Notes under the pieces: model-generated
Databases searched by the model: none
Seen by the model: the letters and a program-made list of their open reading frames with translations, nothing else
Told to the model about the DNA's origin: nothing
Shown: positions 6,753-15,445 of the stretch, piece by piece
Position numbering within the stretch: the first letter of the stretch is position 1
Layout: each line of letters begins with the position of its first letter
Source of the DNA: Oxalobacteraceae bacterium UBA6704
GTDB lineage: Bacteria; Pseudomonadota; Gammaproteobacteria; Burkholderiales; Burkholderiaceae_D
Direction of reading: 5' to 3'
Assembly: GCA_002454505.1 (NCBI GenBank)
Contig: DKJA01000018.1
Span: 1 to 64,000, forward strand
Length of the DNA stretch: 64,000 bases
Translations under genes and position numbers: made by a program

Positions 6753-9211
6753 GGTCCGGCGGCCTTCTCCAGTTCGCGCAGCACGCGCGCCACGCGGTCC
6801 GACAGTTTTTCCGTACTGAGTTTTTCGCGGAAGCGCTCCACCATCAGCGCGAAGCCGAATGGCGTGGCCCGCTTCGTTTCATGGTAGCTGACGAAGCGCC
6901 CCTGCAATTCCTCCAGCGTGGCGCGCAGCCGGTTCAGTTCCAGTTCCTGCTCCAGCACTTCGCGCTGGGCCTGCGTCAGCAGCAGGTTGCCGGCATCGTG
7001 CTTGCGAAAGACTTCAAAGAACAGCGACGACGATGCCTGCACCTGCCGGTTGCTTTTCGGCTGGCCCGGATAGCCCTGGAACACGAGGCCGGCGATGCGG
7101 GCGATCTCGCGGAAACGCCGCTGCGACATTTCGGTGGCGTTCAGGCTGGCCAGCACGTCTTCCAGCAAGTGGTCGGTCGAGAACAGTTTCACATTACGGC
7201 CTTCCAGCGCGGCGAAAATGTCCGGCCAGGCGACGGCATCCGGTGCGAGCAGCTCGAAGCCGTAGTCGTTGACGGCGATCGAGAACGTCACCGGCCGCGT
7301 CTTGCCGACGCGGTAGGCGAACAGCGACGCCAGCCCGATGTGCACCGCCCGCCCGGCGAACGGATACATGAACAGGTGGTGGCCTTCGCGGCTGTGCAGG
7401 CTTTCGACGACGGTGCGCTGCGGCGTTGGCAGCGCCGACCAGCGCTGCTGGATTTCCAGCAGCGGCCGGATCGCCTGCATTTCCGGGCCCTTGTAGAAGC
7501 CCTCGGTGGCGAGGCGCATCTGCTCCAGCGCCGCATGGGCCAGCTCCGACGACAGCGGCATCTTGCCGCCCTGCCAGCGCGGCACGGCGCCTTTCGAACC
7601 GGTGGCCCGTTTCACGTAAGCGGTCATTTCATGGACGCGGATGAACTCCAGCACGCGCCCGCCGTACAGGAAATGGTCGCCCTTGTTCAGCCGCGAAATG
7701 AAGCCCTCCTCCACAGTGCCGATGCGGCCGCCGCTCTGGTACTTCACCTGGATCATCGCTTCCGACACGATGGTGCCGATGCCCATGCGGTGGCGCCGGC
7801 CGATCGCCACATCCGGCACGCGGTAGACGCCCTCGTCGTCCGGCAGCACGCGCCGGTATTCGGGATAGACGGTGAGGCTCTGGCCGCCGCGCGCGACGAA
7901 GTCCAGCGCCCACTGCCATTCGTCCTCGCGCAGGTCGCGGTAGGCCCACGCGGTGCGCACCTCGTCATACAGCTGCTGCGAACGGAAGCCGCCTCCCAGC
8001 GCCACCGTGACGAGGTGCTGCACCAGCACGTCCAGCGGCTTGTGCGGCGACGGCCGCGATTCCACGTCGCGCTCCTTCACCGCCTGGATCGCGGCACCCG
8101 CCTCCAGCAGCTCCAGGCTTTGCGTGGGCACCAGCGTCACGCGCGACACGCGGCCCGGCGCGTGGCCGGAGCGGCCGGCCCGCTGCAGCAGCCGCGCGAT
8201 ACCCTTCGCGCTGCCGATCTGCAGCACCCGTTCGACGGGCAGGAAATCGACGCCGAGGTCCAGGCTCGACGTGCACACTACCGCTTTCAGGTCGCCTTTC
8301 TTCAGCCCCAGCTCGACCCAGTCGCGCACCTCCTTGTCCAGCGAACCGTGATGCAGCGCGATGATGCCGGCCCAGTCGGGACGGGCATCGAGCAGGTTCT
8401 GGTACCACAGCTCCGCCTGCGAGCGGGTATTGCAGAACACCAGTGTCGTCGCGCTGCCTTCGATCTCGCCGATCACCGGCTGCAGCATCTGCAGGCCCAG
8501 GTGGCCGGCCCATGGAAAGCGCGACGGATGTTCCGGGATCAGCGTGTCGACGACGATCTCCTTGCGCAGGCTGCCCTCGACGATCGTGCCCGGCACATCG
8601 GGGCCCAGCAGCACTTCCTGCGCGCGCTGCAGATTGCCCAGCGTGGCCGACAGGCCCCACACGACGAGGCCCGGGTTCCACTGCCGCAGCCGGGCCAGCG
8701 CCAGCTGCGTCTGCACGCCCCGCTTGTTGCCCATCAGCTCGTGCCATTCGTCGACGATCACCATGTCCAGCAGCGCGAACTGCTCCTGCGCATCCGCCTT
8801 CGACAGCATCAGCGTCAGGCTTTCCGGCGTCGTCACGAGGGCGTCGGGCAGCTTCTTCGCCTGCCTGGCGCGCGCGGCAGACGATGTGTCGCCGGTGCGC
8901 GCATCGATGGTCCAGCCGGGCATCAGGTCGGCGCTCGACTCCTGCAGCGCGCGCAGCGTGTCGGCGGCCAGCGCGCGCATCGGCGTCAGCCACAGCACGC
9001 GCAGGCCGGCCTTGCGGCGCGGCGGCGACTGCATCGCCCGTTGCAAGGCGGCGAACCATACCGCATACGTCTTGCCCGAGCCGGTGGTCGCGTGCAGCAT
9101 GCCGGACTCGCCATTCAGCGCGGCCTGCCACACGGCGCGCTGGAACGGGAACACCTTCCAGCCGCGCGCGGCATACCAGTCGTTGACGGCCTTGCTGGTG
9201 CGCTTCGTCAT
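6749..9211 (-). CDS. Ligase-associated DNA damage response DEXH-box helicase (Lhr-Core type)
   Basis: The 820-residue superfamily 2 helicase has Walker A ATTGSGKT near residue 42, a DEWH Walker B box (VDEWHELMG), SATLGN (motif III), HHGSLDKEVR (motif IV region), CTSSLDLGVDF (motif V) and QRAGRSGH (motif VI). The long C-terminal winged-helix and Lhr-specific part follows. Its length matches ligase-associated Lhr proteins (about 800) rather than full-length Lhr (about 1,500). It starts in an ATGA overlap with the ligase stop and ends in an ATGA overlap with pdeM. Lhr-Core enzymes are 3'-to-5' single-strand translocases that prefer RNA:DNA hybrids; the role in this operon is inferred to be unwinding or strand handling before ligation. 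Confidence 0.94.
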   Translation of the reverse strand: MTKRTSKAVNDWYAARGWKVFPFQRAVWQAALNGESGMLHATTGSGKTYAVWFAALQRAMQSPPRRKAGLRVLWLTPMRALAADTLRALQESSADLMPGWTIDARTGDTSSAARARQAKKLPDALVTTPESLTLMLSKADAQEQFALLDMVIVDEWHELMGNKRGVQTQLALARLRQWNPGLVVWGLSATLGNLQRAQEVLLGPDVPGTIVEGSLRKEIVVDTLIPEHPSRFPWAGHLGLQMLQPVIGEIEGSATTLVFCNTRSQAELWYQNLLDARPDWAGIIALHHGSLDKEVRDWVELGLKKGDLKAVVCTSSLDLGVDFLPVERVLQIGSAKGIARLLQRAGRSGHAPGRVSRVTLVPTQSLELLEAGAAIQAVKERDVESRPSPHKPLDVLVQHLVTVALGGGFRSQQLYDEVRTAWAYRDLREDEWQWALDFVARGGQSLTVYPEYRRVLPDDEGVYRVPDVAIGRRHRMGIGTIVSEAMIQVKYQSGGRIGTVEEGFISRLNKGDHFLYGGRVLEFIRVHEMTAYVKRATGSKGAVPRWQGGKMPLSSELAHAALEQMRLATEGFYKGPEMQAIRPLLEIQQRWSALPTPQRTVVESLHSREGHHLFMYPFAGRAVHIGLASLFAYRVGKTRPVTFSIAVNDYGFELLAPDAVAWPDIFAALEGRNVKLFSTDHLLEDVLASLNATEMSQRRFREIARIAGLVFQGYPGQPKSNRQVQASSSLFFEVFRKHDAGNLLLTQAQREVLEQELELNRLRATLEELQGRFVSYHETKRATPFGFALMVERFREKLSTEKLSDRVARVLRELEKAAGP

Positions 9212-10854
9212 GCCGCCTCGTCCACCCCGCCCGCCTGTGCCAGCAGGCCTTTGAGCAGGTCCAGCGTATCGGCTTCCTCGACCGGCTTGTCGTCGCGCCG
9301 CCGCAGGATGCGCGGGAAGCGCACGGCGATGCCCGATTTATGGCGGGGCGACGCGGCGATGCCCTCGAAGCCGATCTCGAACACCATCGTCGGCTTCACG
9401 CTGCGCACGGGGCCGAAGCGTTCGATGGTGGTGCGGCGCACGGCATTGTCGACCTGGGCAATCTCGGCATCGGTCAGGCCGGAATACGCCTTCGCGAACG
9501 GCACCAGCACGCGCCCGCCGTTGCCGTCGCCATCCCACACGGCGAACGTGTAGTCGGTGTACAGCGAAGCGCGGCGGCCATGGCCCGCCTGCGCGTAGAT
9601 CAGCACCGCATCGACGCTGTACGGATCGATCTTCCACTTCCACCACGTGCCGACATCCTTGGTGCGGCCCACGCCGTACTGCGCGCTGGCCGCCTTGATC
9701 ATCATGCCTTCCACGCCGCGGGCGCGGGACTCCTTGCGGATCGTCGCCAGGTCTTCCCAGTGCTGCGCCCGCACCAGCGGCGAGATGCGCAACTGCGGCG
9801 CGTCCACCTCGGCCACCAGCTGTTCGAGCAGCGTGCGGCGCTCGCACTGGGGCAGCTTGCGCAGGTCCACGCCATCCCGTTCCAGCAGGTCGTAGGCCAC
9901 CAGCACGGCGGGATACTCGGCCAGGAACTTCGCCGACAGCGCCTTGCGGCCGATGCGCTTCTGCAGGTCGGCAAACGGCGCCGGCACGTCGCCCTCACGC
10001 CAGACGAGGATCTCGCCATCGACCACCGTGCCATCGGGCAGGCGCAGCGCGGCCAGTTCCGGGAAGCGCTCCGTGATCAGGTCTTCGCCGCGCGACCAGA
10101 TCCAGTTCGACTCGCGCGACACGATCTGCGCGCGCATGCCGTCGTATTTCCACTCGACCTGCCAGTCATCCAGGTCGCCGAGCGAGGCGGGATCGGCCTG
10201 CAATTGGTGGGCGAGGAAGAACGGGTAAGGCTGGCCGCCCCGCTGCGCATGCTCGTCCGGCGATTCCTGCGCGATCAGTTGCAGGAATCCCTTCGCCGTG
10301 GGGCTGACGCTGCCGTCCGTCCAGCCCATCAGCCGCTGCGCGATCAGCTTCGCATCGACGGCGGCGATGGCCGACAAGGCGCGCGTAACCAGCAGCTTCG
10401 ATACGCCCACGCGGAAGCCGCCGCCGATCAGCTTGATCAGCAGGAAGCGCTCGCCCGTTTCCAGCTCGTCCCAGTAGCCGAACAGCGCGGCGCGGATCGC
10501 TTCCGGCGCGGCCCCGCGCAATGGCGCGATGCGCTGCTCGATCCACTCGGCCAGGCCGATGTCGCTGCGGTGCTTCGGCTCGGGCAGGATGTGGGCGATG
10601 GTCTCGGCCAGGTCGCCCACCGCGTGATAGCTTTCGTCGAACAGCCATTCGTCCAGGCCCGCGTATTCGGTGGCGTACTGGCGCAGCAGCTTCACCGGCA
10701 CCGCCTGGCGCGGCTTGCCGCCGGCCAGGAAGTAGACGGCCCACGCGGCGTTCTCCGGTGCGGCGCTGCTGAAATACGTCTTCAGCGCTTCCAGCTTGCG
10801 GTTGGTCGCCGTGGTTTCATCCAGCTCGGCGAACAGGCGGGCGAATTCACGCAT
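9208..10854 (-). CDS. Ligase-associated ATP-dependent DNA ligase
   Basis: The 548-residue ATP-dependent ligase has an N-terminal DNA-binding helical domain, then the nucleotidyltransferase core with motif I EWKYDGMR (AMP-accepting Lys at about residue 236), DGEILVW (motif III/IV region), GVEGMMIK (motif IV) and WWKWKIDP (motif V). An OB-fold ends the protein. I choose ATG 10854 because GGGGGAGGG lies just upstream; an in-frame ATG seven codons earlier has no such site. The start overlaps the exonuclease stop by eight bases. Known for the family: the gene sits with an MBL exonuclease, an Lhr helicase and PdeM in many proteobacteria. It is additional to NAD-dependent LigA. Confidence 0.93.
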   Translation of the reverse strand: MREFARLFAELDETTATNRKLEALKTYFSSAAPENAAWAVYFLAGGKPRQAVPVKLLRQYATEYAGLDEWLFDESYHAVGDLAETIAHILPEPKHRSDIGLAEWIEQRIAPLRGAAPEAIRAALFGYWDELETGERFLLIKLIGGGFRVGVSKLLVTRALSAIAAVDAKLIAQRLMGWTDGSVSPTAKGFLQLIAQESPDEHAQRGGQPYPFFLAHQLQADPASLGDLDDWQVEWKYDGMRAQIVSRESNWIWSRGEDLITERFPELAALRLPDGTVVDGEILVWREGDVPAPFADLQKRIGRKALSAKFLAEYPAVLVAYDLLERDGVDLRKLPQCERRTLLEQLVAEVDAPQLRISPLVRAQHWEDLATIRKESRARGVEGMMIKAASAQYGVGRTKDVGTWWKWKIDPYSVDAVLIYAQAGHGRRASLYTDYTFAVWDGDGNGGRVLVPFAKAYSGLTDAEIAQVDNAVRRTTIERFGPVRSVKPTMVFEIGFEGIAASPRHKSGIAVRFPRILRRRDDKPVEEADTLDLLKGLLAQAGGVDEAA

Positions 10855-11983
10855 CGCCGCCCTCCCCCGCTTCATCGACGGCCTTGCGGGCGTCGGCCGT
10901 GCCGGCGGCGCGCGATGCGTCGGCCTTGTCCTTCACCACCCACCGTTTGGCCACCGGATCGGCCTCCGGCTGTGCTTCCGCCGGCGCACCATCTTCCGCT
11001 TCGTCGTCGCCATATTCCGTATCGAAGCCCTTGGCGTCGTAGCCGTTCTGGCACAGCCAGCGCACCATGATCGGGATCGAACCGTGCGTGACGACGATCC
11101 GCTCCGCGCCGGTGGCCTTGATGGCCGACATCAGGCCCGGCCAGTCGGCGTGATCCGACAGCACGAAGCCCCTGTCGACACCACGGCGGCGGCGGGCACC
11201 GCGCAACAGCATCCAGCCGCTGGCGAAGGCATCGGAGAAATCGCCGAAACGGCGTGCCCACGTGGTGCCGGCCGCCGACGGCGGCGCGATGACGATGGCA
11301 CGCTTCAGTTCTTCCTTGCTGACATCGGCGACCGTCAATGTCGGCGGCAGCTCGACGCCCGCCTCGCGGTACACGCGGTTCAGCGGCTCGACGGCGCCAT
11401 GGCAGACGATCGGCCCGATCGACGGATCCAGGCCGGACAGGATGCGCTGCGCCTTGCCGAACGCATAGCACAGCATCAGGCTGGTGCGCCCGTCGGCGGC
11501 GTTCTTGCGCCACCACGCATTCATGCCGTCGAAGGTTTCCTGCTGCGGTTCCCACCGGTAGATCGGCAGGCCGAACGTGGATTCGGTAATGAAGGTATCG
11601 CAGCGCACCGGCTCGAACGGCGTGCAGGTGGCATCGCCCTCGACCTTGTAGTCGCCCGACGCCACCCACACTTCGCCGCCGTACGCCATGCGCACCTGCG
11701 CGGAACCCAGCACATGGCCGGCCGGATGCAGCGAAATGCGCACGCCGTTATGCTCGACGGTTTCGCCGTAGTCGAGGCTCTGGACGGTGATGTCGCCCAG
11801 CCGCGACTTCAGGATGCCGATGCCGGGCGTGGCGGCCAGATAGTGGCCGTGGCCCACCCGCGCATGGTCGCCGTGGCCATGCGTGATGACGGCGCGCTCG
11901 ACGGGCCGCCACGGGTCGATATAAAAATCCCCCGGCACGCAGTACAGGCCTTCCTTGCGCACCACCACCATGTCTCCGGACAT
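10847..11983 (-). CDS. Ligase-associated DNA damage response exonuclease (MBL / beta-CASP fold)
   Basis: The 378-residue protein is a metallo-beta-lactamase of the SNM1/CPSF-like group. It shows HGHGDHAR (the HxHxDH zinc motif), HPAGHVLGSAQ, SGDYK, ESTFG and a late LSDHADW. These fit the ligase-associated 3' or 5' DNA exonuclease family that heads this operon. The ATG at 11983 is set by AAGGAG five bases upstream. The C terminus carries an acidic, Ala-rich tail (about 40 residues) that is likely disordered. It is the first gene of the repair operon; the 190 bases upstream separate it from a divergent antitoxin-like gene. Confidence 0.92.
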   Translation of the reverse strand: MSGDMVVVRKEGLYCVPGDFYIDPWRPVERAVITHGHGDHARVGHGHYLAATPGIGILKSRLGDITVQSLDYGETVEHNGVRISLHPAGHVLGSAQVRMAYGGEVWVASGDYKVEGDATCTPFEPVRCDTFITESTFGLPIYRWEPQQETFDGMNAWWRKNAADGRTSLMLCYAFGKAQRILSGLDPSIGPIVCHGAVEPLNRVYREAGVELPPTLTVADVSKEELKRAIVIAPPSAAGTTWARRFGDFSDAFASGWMLLRGARRRRGVDRGFVLSDHADWPGLMSAIKATGAERIVVTHGSIPIMVRWLCQNGYDAKGFDTEYGDDEAEDGAPAEAQPEADPVAKRWVVKDKADASRAAGTADARKAVDEAGEGGDA

Positions 11984-12125
11984 CACAGCTCCTTCACGTT
12001 TGACTGCCAGTCTAGCCAGCGCGGCCAGGGCACTCTGTCCGGTAGCGCACCAAGGTGCATGCCGTGTGCGGAAAGCGGGTCAGAAGCTGGTCAGCAAGCC
12101 GCCGCAGAGAGAACAGTGTACATGA

Positions 12126-12158
12126 TTGACATGAAAGACTGAGTTGCCTACAATGTAG
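12126..12158 (+). promoter_or_regulatory. Consensus sigma-70 promoter with overlapping palindromic operator
   Basis: TTGACA at 12126-12131 and TACAAT at 12149-12154 are separated by exactly 17 bases. The palindrome CTACAATGTAG (12148-12158) covers the -10 box, so a repressor bound there would block the polymerase. A strong GAGGAGGA ribosome-binding site (12165-12172) precedes the ATG at 12177. This layout fits an autoregulated antitoxin-type gene. Confidence 0.8.
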
Positions 12159-12176
12159 CTATTCGAGGAGGAAACC

Positions 12177-12932
12177 ATGTCCGATATTTCCGAATTTGCC
12201 CTGGAACCGGCCCCGTTCGATTCGTCGACCCGCCTGCTGGACGAGCTGGGCGCACTGTTCGAAGCGCCCGCCAGGGCGCTTTCCACGCGCGCCGTCGAAA
12301 CCACCGTACGCAAGTCCGTGCGGCGCTTTGGCCGCGACAGCTCGCCGAAAGAACTGGAAGCGCTGCGCAAGGTCCTCAATGAACTGGTGTTTCAGATCAA
12401 TCAACTGGAAAGCCAGGCGGGCATCGGGCAGAAACTGCTGGATCGCCAGGACAACGTGGTGCAGGCGGCGTTGCACGCGGCACGCAGGGGAGCACATGAA
12501 CTGTCACCGGCCCCCATGACCACGGCGGAGTCGGTCGCGGCGGGCGATGCCGCCATGGCTGCCGCACAAACGAATTCCTTGGCAGGCATGCGGGCCCGCA
12601 TCGCCAGCGGCGAGCTGATCGGTTCGGCGGCCTTGCAGGGCGCACTGGACATCAAACGCCAGGCCCTCAGCAACGCAGTGAAGGCAGGCCGGCTGTTCGC
12701 CCTCACGGGCCCTTCCGGCGAAAATTATTATCCGGCGTTTTATGCCGATCCCGGCCTGGACCGCCGCTCGGTCGAAAGCGTGGCCAAGGCACTGGGCACC
12801 TTGCCCGGTGCCGCCAAACTGTTCTTCTTCACCAGCAAATCCACGCTGTTGCAGGAAACGCCATTGGCGGCGTTGCGCAAGGGCCGGCTGGCCGAAGTGC
12901 TGACCGCCGCAACAGGCTTCGCTGCACGCTGA
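12177..12932 (+). CDS. Antitoxin-like protein, probable partner of a RES-type toxin
   Basis: The 251-residue protein is mostly helical and cytoplasmic. Residues about 45-110 look like helical bundle/coiled coil (ELEALRKVLNELVFQINQLE). Residues about 140-190 hold a helix-turn-helix-like stretch (SGELIGSAALQGALDIKRQA) that ends in GENYYPAFYADP. The C-terminal 45 residues (LPGAAKLFFFTSKSTLLQET..PLAALRKGRLAEVLTAA) resemble the toxin-binding DUF2384 end of MbcA/ParS/Xre antitoxins (gxtPlealrxG). A RES-like fragment begins two bases after its stop, as in parDE-like or Xre-RES pairs. The strong promoter with an overlapping palindrome supports autoregulation. Family assignment is from pattern only; it could be another DNA-binding protein. 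Confidence 0.55.
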   Translation: MSDISEFALEPAPFDSSTRLLDELGALFEAPARALSTRAVETTVRKSVRRFGRDSSPKELEALRKVLNELVFQINQLESQAGIGQKLLDRQDNVVQAALHAARRGAHELSPAPMTTAESVAAGDAAMAAAQTNSLAGMRARIASGELIGSAALQGALDIKRQALSNAVKAGRLFALTGPSGENYYPAFYADPGLDRRSVESVAKALGTLPGAAKLFFFTSKSTLLQETPLAALRKGRLAEVLTAATGFAAR

Positions 12933-12934
12933 CC

Positions 12935-13093
12935 ATGGCTGCGACGTCGTCGCTGCAGCCGCCGCCCACCGACCTGCACAGGCAGGATCTCGACATCGAA
13001 CCGGTACCGGCTGCGGCGCTGTGCCGGGTATCGCGCCATGCGACCGGCGAACCCTGGTTCGGGCGCAGCGGCGCATGCCGCTTGCCGCACTAA
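12935..13093 (+). pseudogene. Truncated RES-domain toxin remnant
   Basis: A 52-codon frame starts two bases after the antitoxin-like stop. Residues 29-47 read CRVSRHATGEPWFGRSGAC, which looks like the start of a RES domain (RisRh.tGEPyFGrsGgnRFd), the NAD-degrading toxin fold of about 150-230 residues. It stops at TAA (13091-13093) directly after this motif. In the next frame (13069-13167) a piece reads ALRLHEAVPLQHHRDYLRTL, which may be a downstream part of the same gene after an internal deletion and frame change; this second part is weak. The toxin should be inactive because nearly all of the fold is missing. Confidence 0.5.
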
Positions 13094-13218
13094 GGCTACA
13101 TGAAGCCGTCCCGCTGCAGCACCATCGCGATTACTTGCGCACGCTGAAGGCCTTGCGCGTGACGGTCGGCTGATTCACTCGGGCCAGTGCGGGGCGCACT
13201 TGCGTGCCGGGGCGTCCG

Positions 13219-14931
13219 CTACACCGTCTGCACGAACTCCGCCATGAAGGTCTTGGTGGTGTTCTCCGGGAACTCGATGGTGATCTGGTCGCCCGCCACC
13301 GACAGCACGGTGCCGATATCGAACTTGGGCACCTTCACCTGCGCGCCGATGGCAAACGACGGCAGCGGCGGCAGCAGCGGCGCCGACGGTTCGGGCACCG
13401 GTTCGAAGACGGCATCCTCGATCTCGATGGGCTGCACGGCCGGCGGCGACACACAGTTGTCGCAGCAGCCGCAGGATTCCACGTGGGCGGAATCGTCGCC
13501 GAAGTAATCGAGCAGCAGCTTCCAGCGGCAGTAGCCGCTCTGCGCGTACGCGACCATCTGTTCCAGCGCATCGCGGTCGCGGTCCTGCTTGGCTTCGTAG
13601 ATGGCGGCCAGCTTGTCGAAGTCGGCCGCCTTGGCATCGCGGTTCGTCAGCAGGTAGTCGAGCTTGCGGTTCTGGCGCAGCAGCTTGCCGTCCTTCAGCA
13701 GCTTCAGGCACACCTTCAACTGGCTGTCCGGCAGCTCGGGCACCGCATCGCGGATCACCGCGGCCTGGCATGGCACCAGCGGCACCGTGGCGTCGTAGAT
13801 GGCGCGCAGGTCGTTGGCCGTGGGGTAGTGCTTGACGAGGAAGAACTGCTGCAGCCGCTTGTCGCTCTGGTAGTACAGCAGCGTGCATTCGGCCGGTTCG
13901 CCGTCGCGGCCCGCGCGGCCCGATTCCTGGTAATACGCCTCCAGGTTGGCCGGCACCTGCAGGTGGACGACGAAGCGGGTGTCCGGCTTGTCGATGCCCA
14001 TGCCGAACGCATTGGTGGCCACCATCACGCGCCGCTCGCCGCTCATGAAGGCATCCTGGTTCTGCTGGCGTTCCTTCGCCGGCAGCTTGCCGTGATACAG
14101 CGCGACGCTCTCGCCCGCCTCCGCCAGCTTCGCATGCAGTTCCTCGGCCGCCTTGACGGTGGCGGCATAAATGATGCCCACGCCTTCCGTCTCGCGCACC
14201 AGCCGCAAGGCCTGGGCGGTTTTTTCATCCGGATTGGTGACCTGGATCACGCGGTAGGCCAGGTTCTGGCGGTAGATGCCCGTGTTGACGACGTTCAGGC
14301 GGCGTCCCAGCTGCCGGCCGATATCCTCCACCACTTCCGGCGTGGCCGTGGCCGTGAGCGCCAGCACGGGCGGGTTGTCCAGCGCGCGCAGCGCGGCGCC
14401 GATCTCCAGGTAGGCGGGCCGGAAGTCGTGGCCCCACTGGGCGATGCAGTGCGCTTCGTCGATGACCAGCAGCGAGATTTCGGTATCCTTCAGCACGGCG
14501 AGGAATTCCGGCGTGGCCAGCCGCTCCGGCGTGCAGAACACGATGCGGCTCACATTGCTGCGGATGCTTTCCAGCGCGGCCAATTCCTCTTCGCGCGACA
14601 GGCTGCTGTTGAGCTGGGCGGCGCCGATGCCGATTTCCTCCAGCTTTTCCAGCTGGTCCTTCATCAGGGAAATCAGCGGCGACACCACCACCGTGGTGCC
14701 CTTGAAGATCGAGGCGGGAATCTGGTAGCACAGCGACTTGCCGCCGCCGGTGGGCATGATGGCCAGCGTGTCGCGCCCGGCCAGCACGCTGTCGATGACG
14801 CTGCGCTGGCCCTCGCGCAGCTGGTCGACGCCGAACACGTCGCGCAGCAGGGAGCGGATCAATCGGGTACGTGCCGTTGCTGCACGCTGGACGCTGCGCT
14901 GCTCGCCGGCAGTCAGATTTCTGGTGACCAT
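13219..14931 (-). CDS. recQ: ATP-dependent DNA helicase RecQ
   Basis: The 570-residue protein has all RecQ core motifs: GQRSVIDSVLAGRD, PTGGGKSLCYQIP (Walker A), IDEAHCIAQWGHDFRP (DEAH plus aromatic-rich loop), ALTATATPEV, ATNAFGMGIDKPD and QESGRAGRDGEP. A zinc/RQC region follows (CRWKLLLDYFGDD, CGCCDNC). The usual HRDC domain is absent. Instead, the last 50 residues (VKVPKFDIGTVLSVAGDQ, ITIEFPENTTKTF) look like a DUF3553-type small barrel. I choose ATG 14931; a TTG eleven codons upstream is open but has no ribosome-binding site. It acts in recombination and fork repair. It stands alone, 100 bases from the MAPEG gene. Confidence 0.92.
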   Translation of the reverse strand: MVTRNLTAGEQRSVQRAATARTRLIRSLLRDVFGVDQLREGQRSVIDSVLAGRDTLAIMPTGGGKSLCYQIPASIFKGTTVVVSPLISLMKDQLEKLEEIGIGAAQLNSSLSREEELAALESIRSNVSRIVFCTPERLATPEFLAVLKDTEISLLVIDEAHCIAQWGHDFRPAYLEIGAALRALDNPPVLALTATATPEVVEDIGRQLGRRLNVVNTGIYRQNLAYRVIQVTNPDEKTAQALRLVRETEGVGIIYAATVKAAEELHAKLAEAGESVALYHGKLPAKERQQNQDAFMSGERRVMVATNAFGMGIDKPDTRFVVHLQVPANLEAYYQESGRAGRDGEPAECTLLYYQSDKRLQQFFLVKHYPTANDLRAIYDATVPLVPCQAAVIRDAVPELPDSQLKVCLKLLKDGKLLRQNRKLDYLLTNRDAKAADFDKLAAIYEAKQDRDRDALEQMVAYAQSGYCRWKLLLDYFGDDSAHVESCGCCDNCVSPPAVQPIEIEDAVFEPVPEPSAPLLPPLPSFAIGAQVKVPKFDIGTVLSVAGDQITIEFPENTTKTFMAEFVQTV

Positions 14932-15037
14932 GTATGTTCGCTCGTGGACTATCGTAGCAACCAAGATAGACGCCGCGCGCGACAGTCGCCATAGGACGCA
15001 GCCTACTCTGCACGTAGGAGTGTGGCGAGAGGCCGTT

Positions 15038-15436
15038 TCAGGAATTGCTGAGCAGCGCGTAAACCACCATCAGCAGCCCGGCCAGCGACACCGACCACAC
15101 CAGCGAACGCACCACCGGCACGCCGAACGCGTACAGCGGCACGTACAGGATGCGCGCGCCCAGGTACAGCGATGCGCCCCACAGCGTCAGCGGACCTTCG
15201 GCGCCCGCCACGTGGGCGGCCAGCACTGCGCCGACGAACAGGGGCAGCGTCTCGAACAGATTGTGCTTGGCGCGCTCCAGCCGGCCGGTGACCTTGCCCA
15301 CCGGCGGGCCGTCGCCATCGCGCGCGCTGACGTTGTAGGCGGTGCCCGTCTCGCGCGTACGGGCCGACGAGTGCAGCAGGATCTGCACCACCGCCAGCAC
15401 CAGGGTCCAGCCGAGTATCGTCAGTTCGGTGCTCAT
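15038..15436 (-). CDS. MAPEG family membrane protein
   Basis: The 132-residue protein has four hydrophobic helices and the family pattern GKVTGRLERAKHNLFETLPLF, in which the Glu/Arg/Asn residues of the second helix are the glutathione-site residues of MAPEG proteins (membrane-associated proteins in eicosanoid and glutathione metabolism). GASLYLGARILYVPLYAFGV is the matching third segment. Bacterial members are poorly understood and may conjugate glutathione to hydrophobic compounds. It lies nine bases after the hybrid kinase gene on the same strand, so it may be co-transcribed with the two signalling genes. Confidence 0.88.
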   Translation of the reverse strand: MSTELTILGWTLVLAVVQILLHSSARTRETGTAYNVSARDGDGPPVGKVTGRLERAKHNLFETLPLFVGAVLAAHVAGAEGPLTLWGASLYLGARILYVPLYAFGVPVVRSLVWSVSLAGLLMVVYALLSNS

Positions 15437-15445
15437 TGCGCGCTC

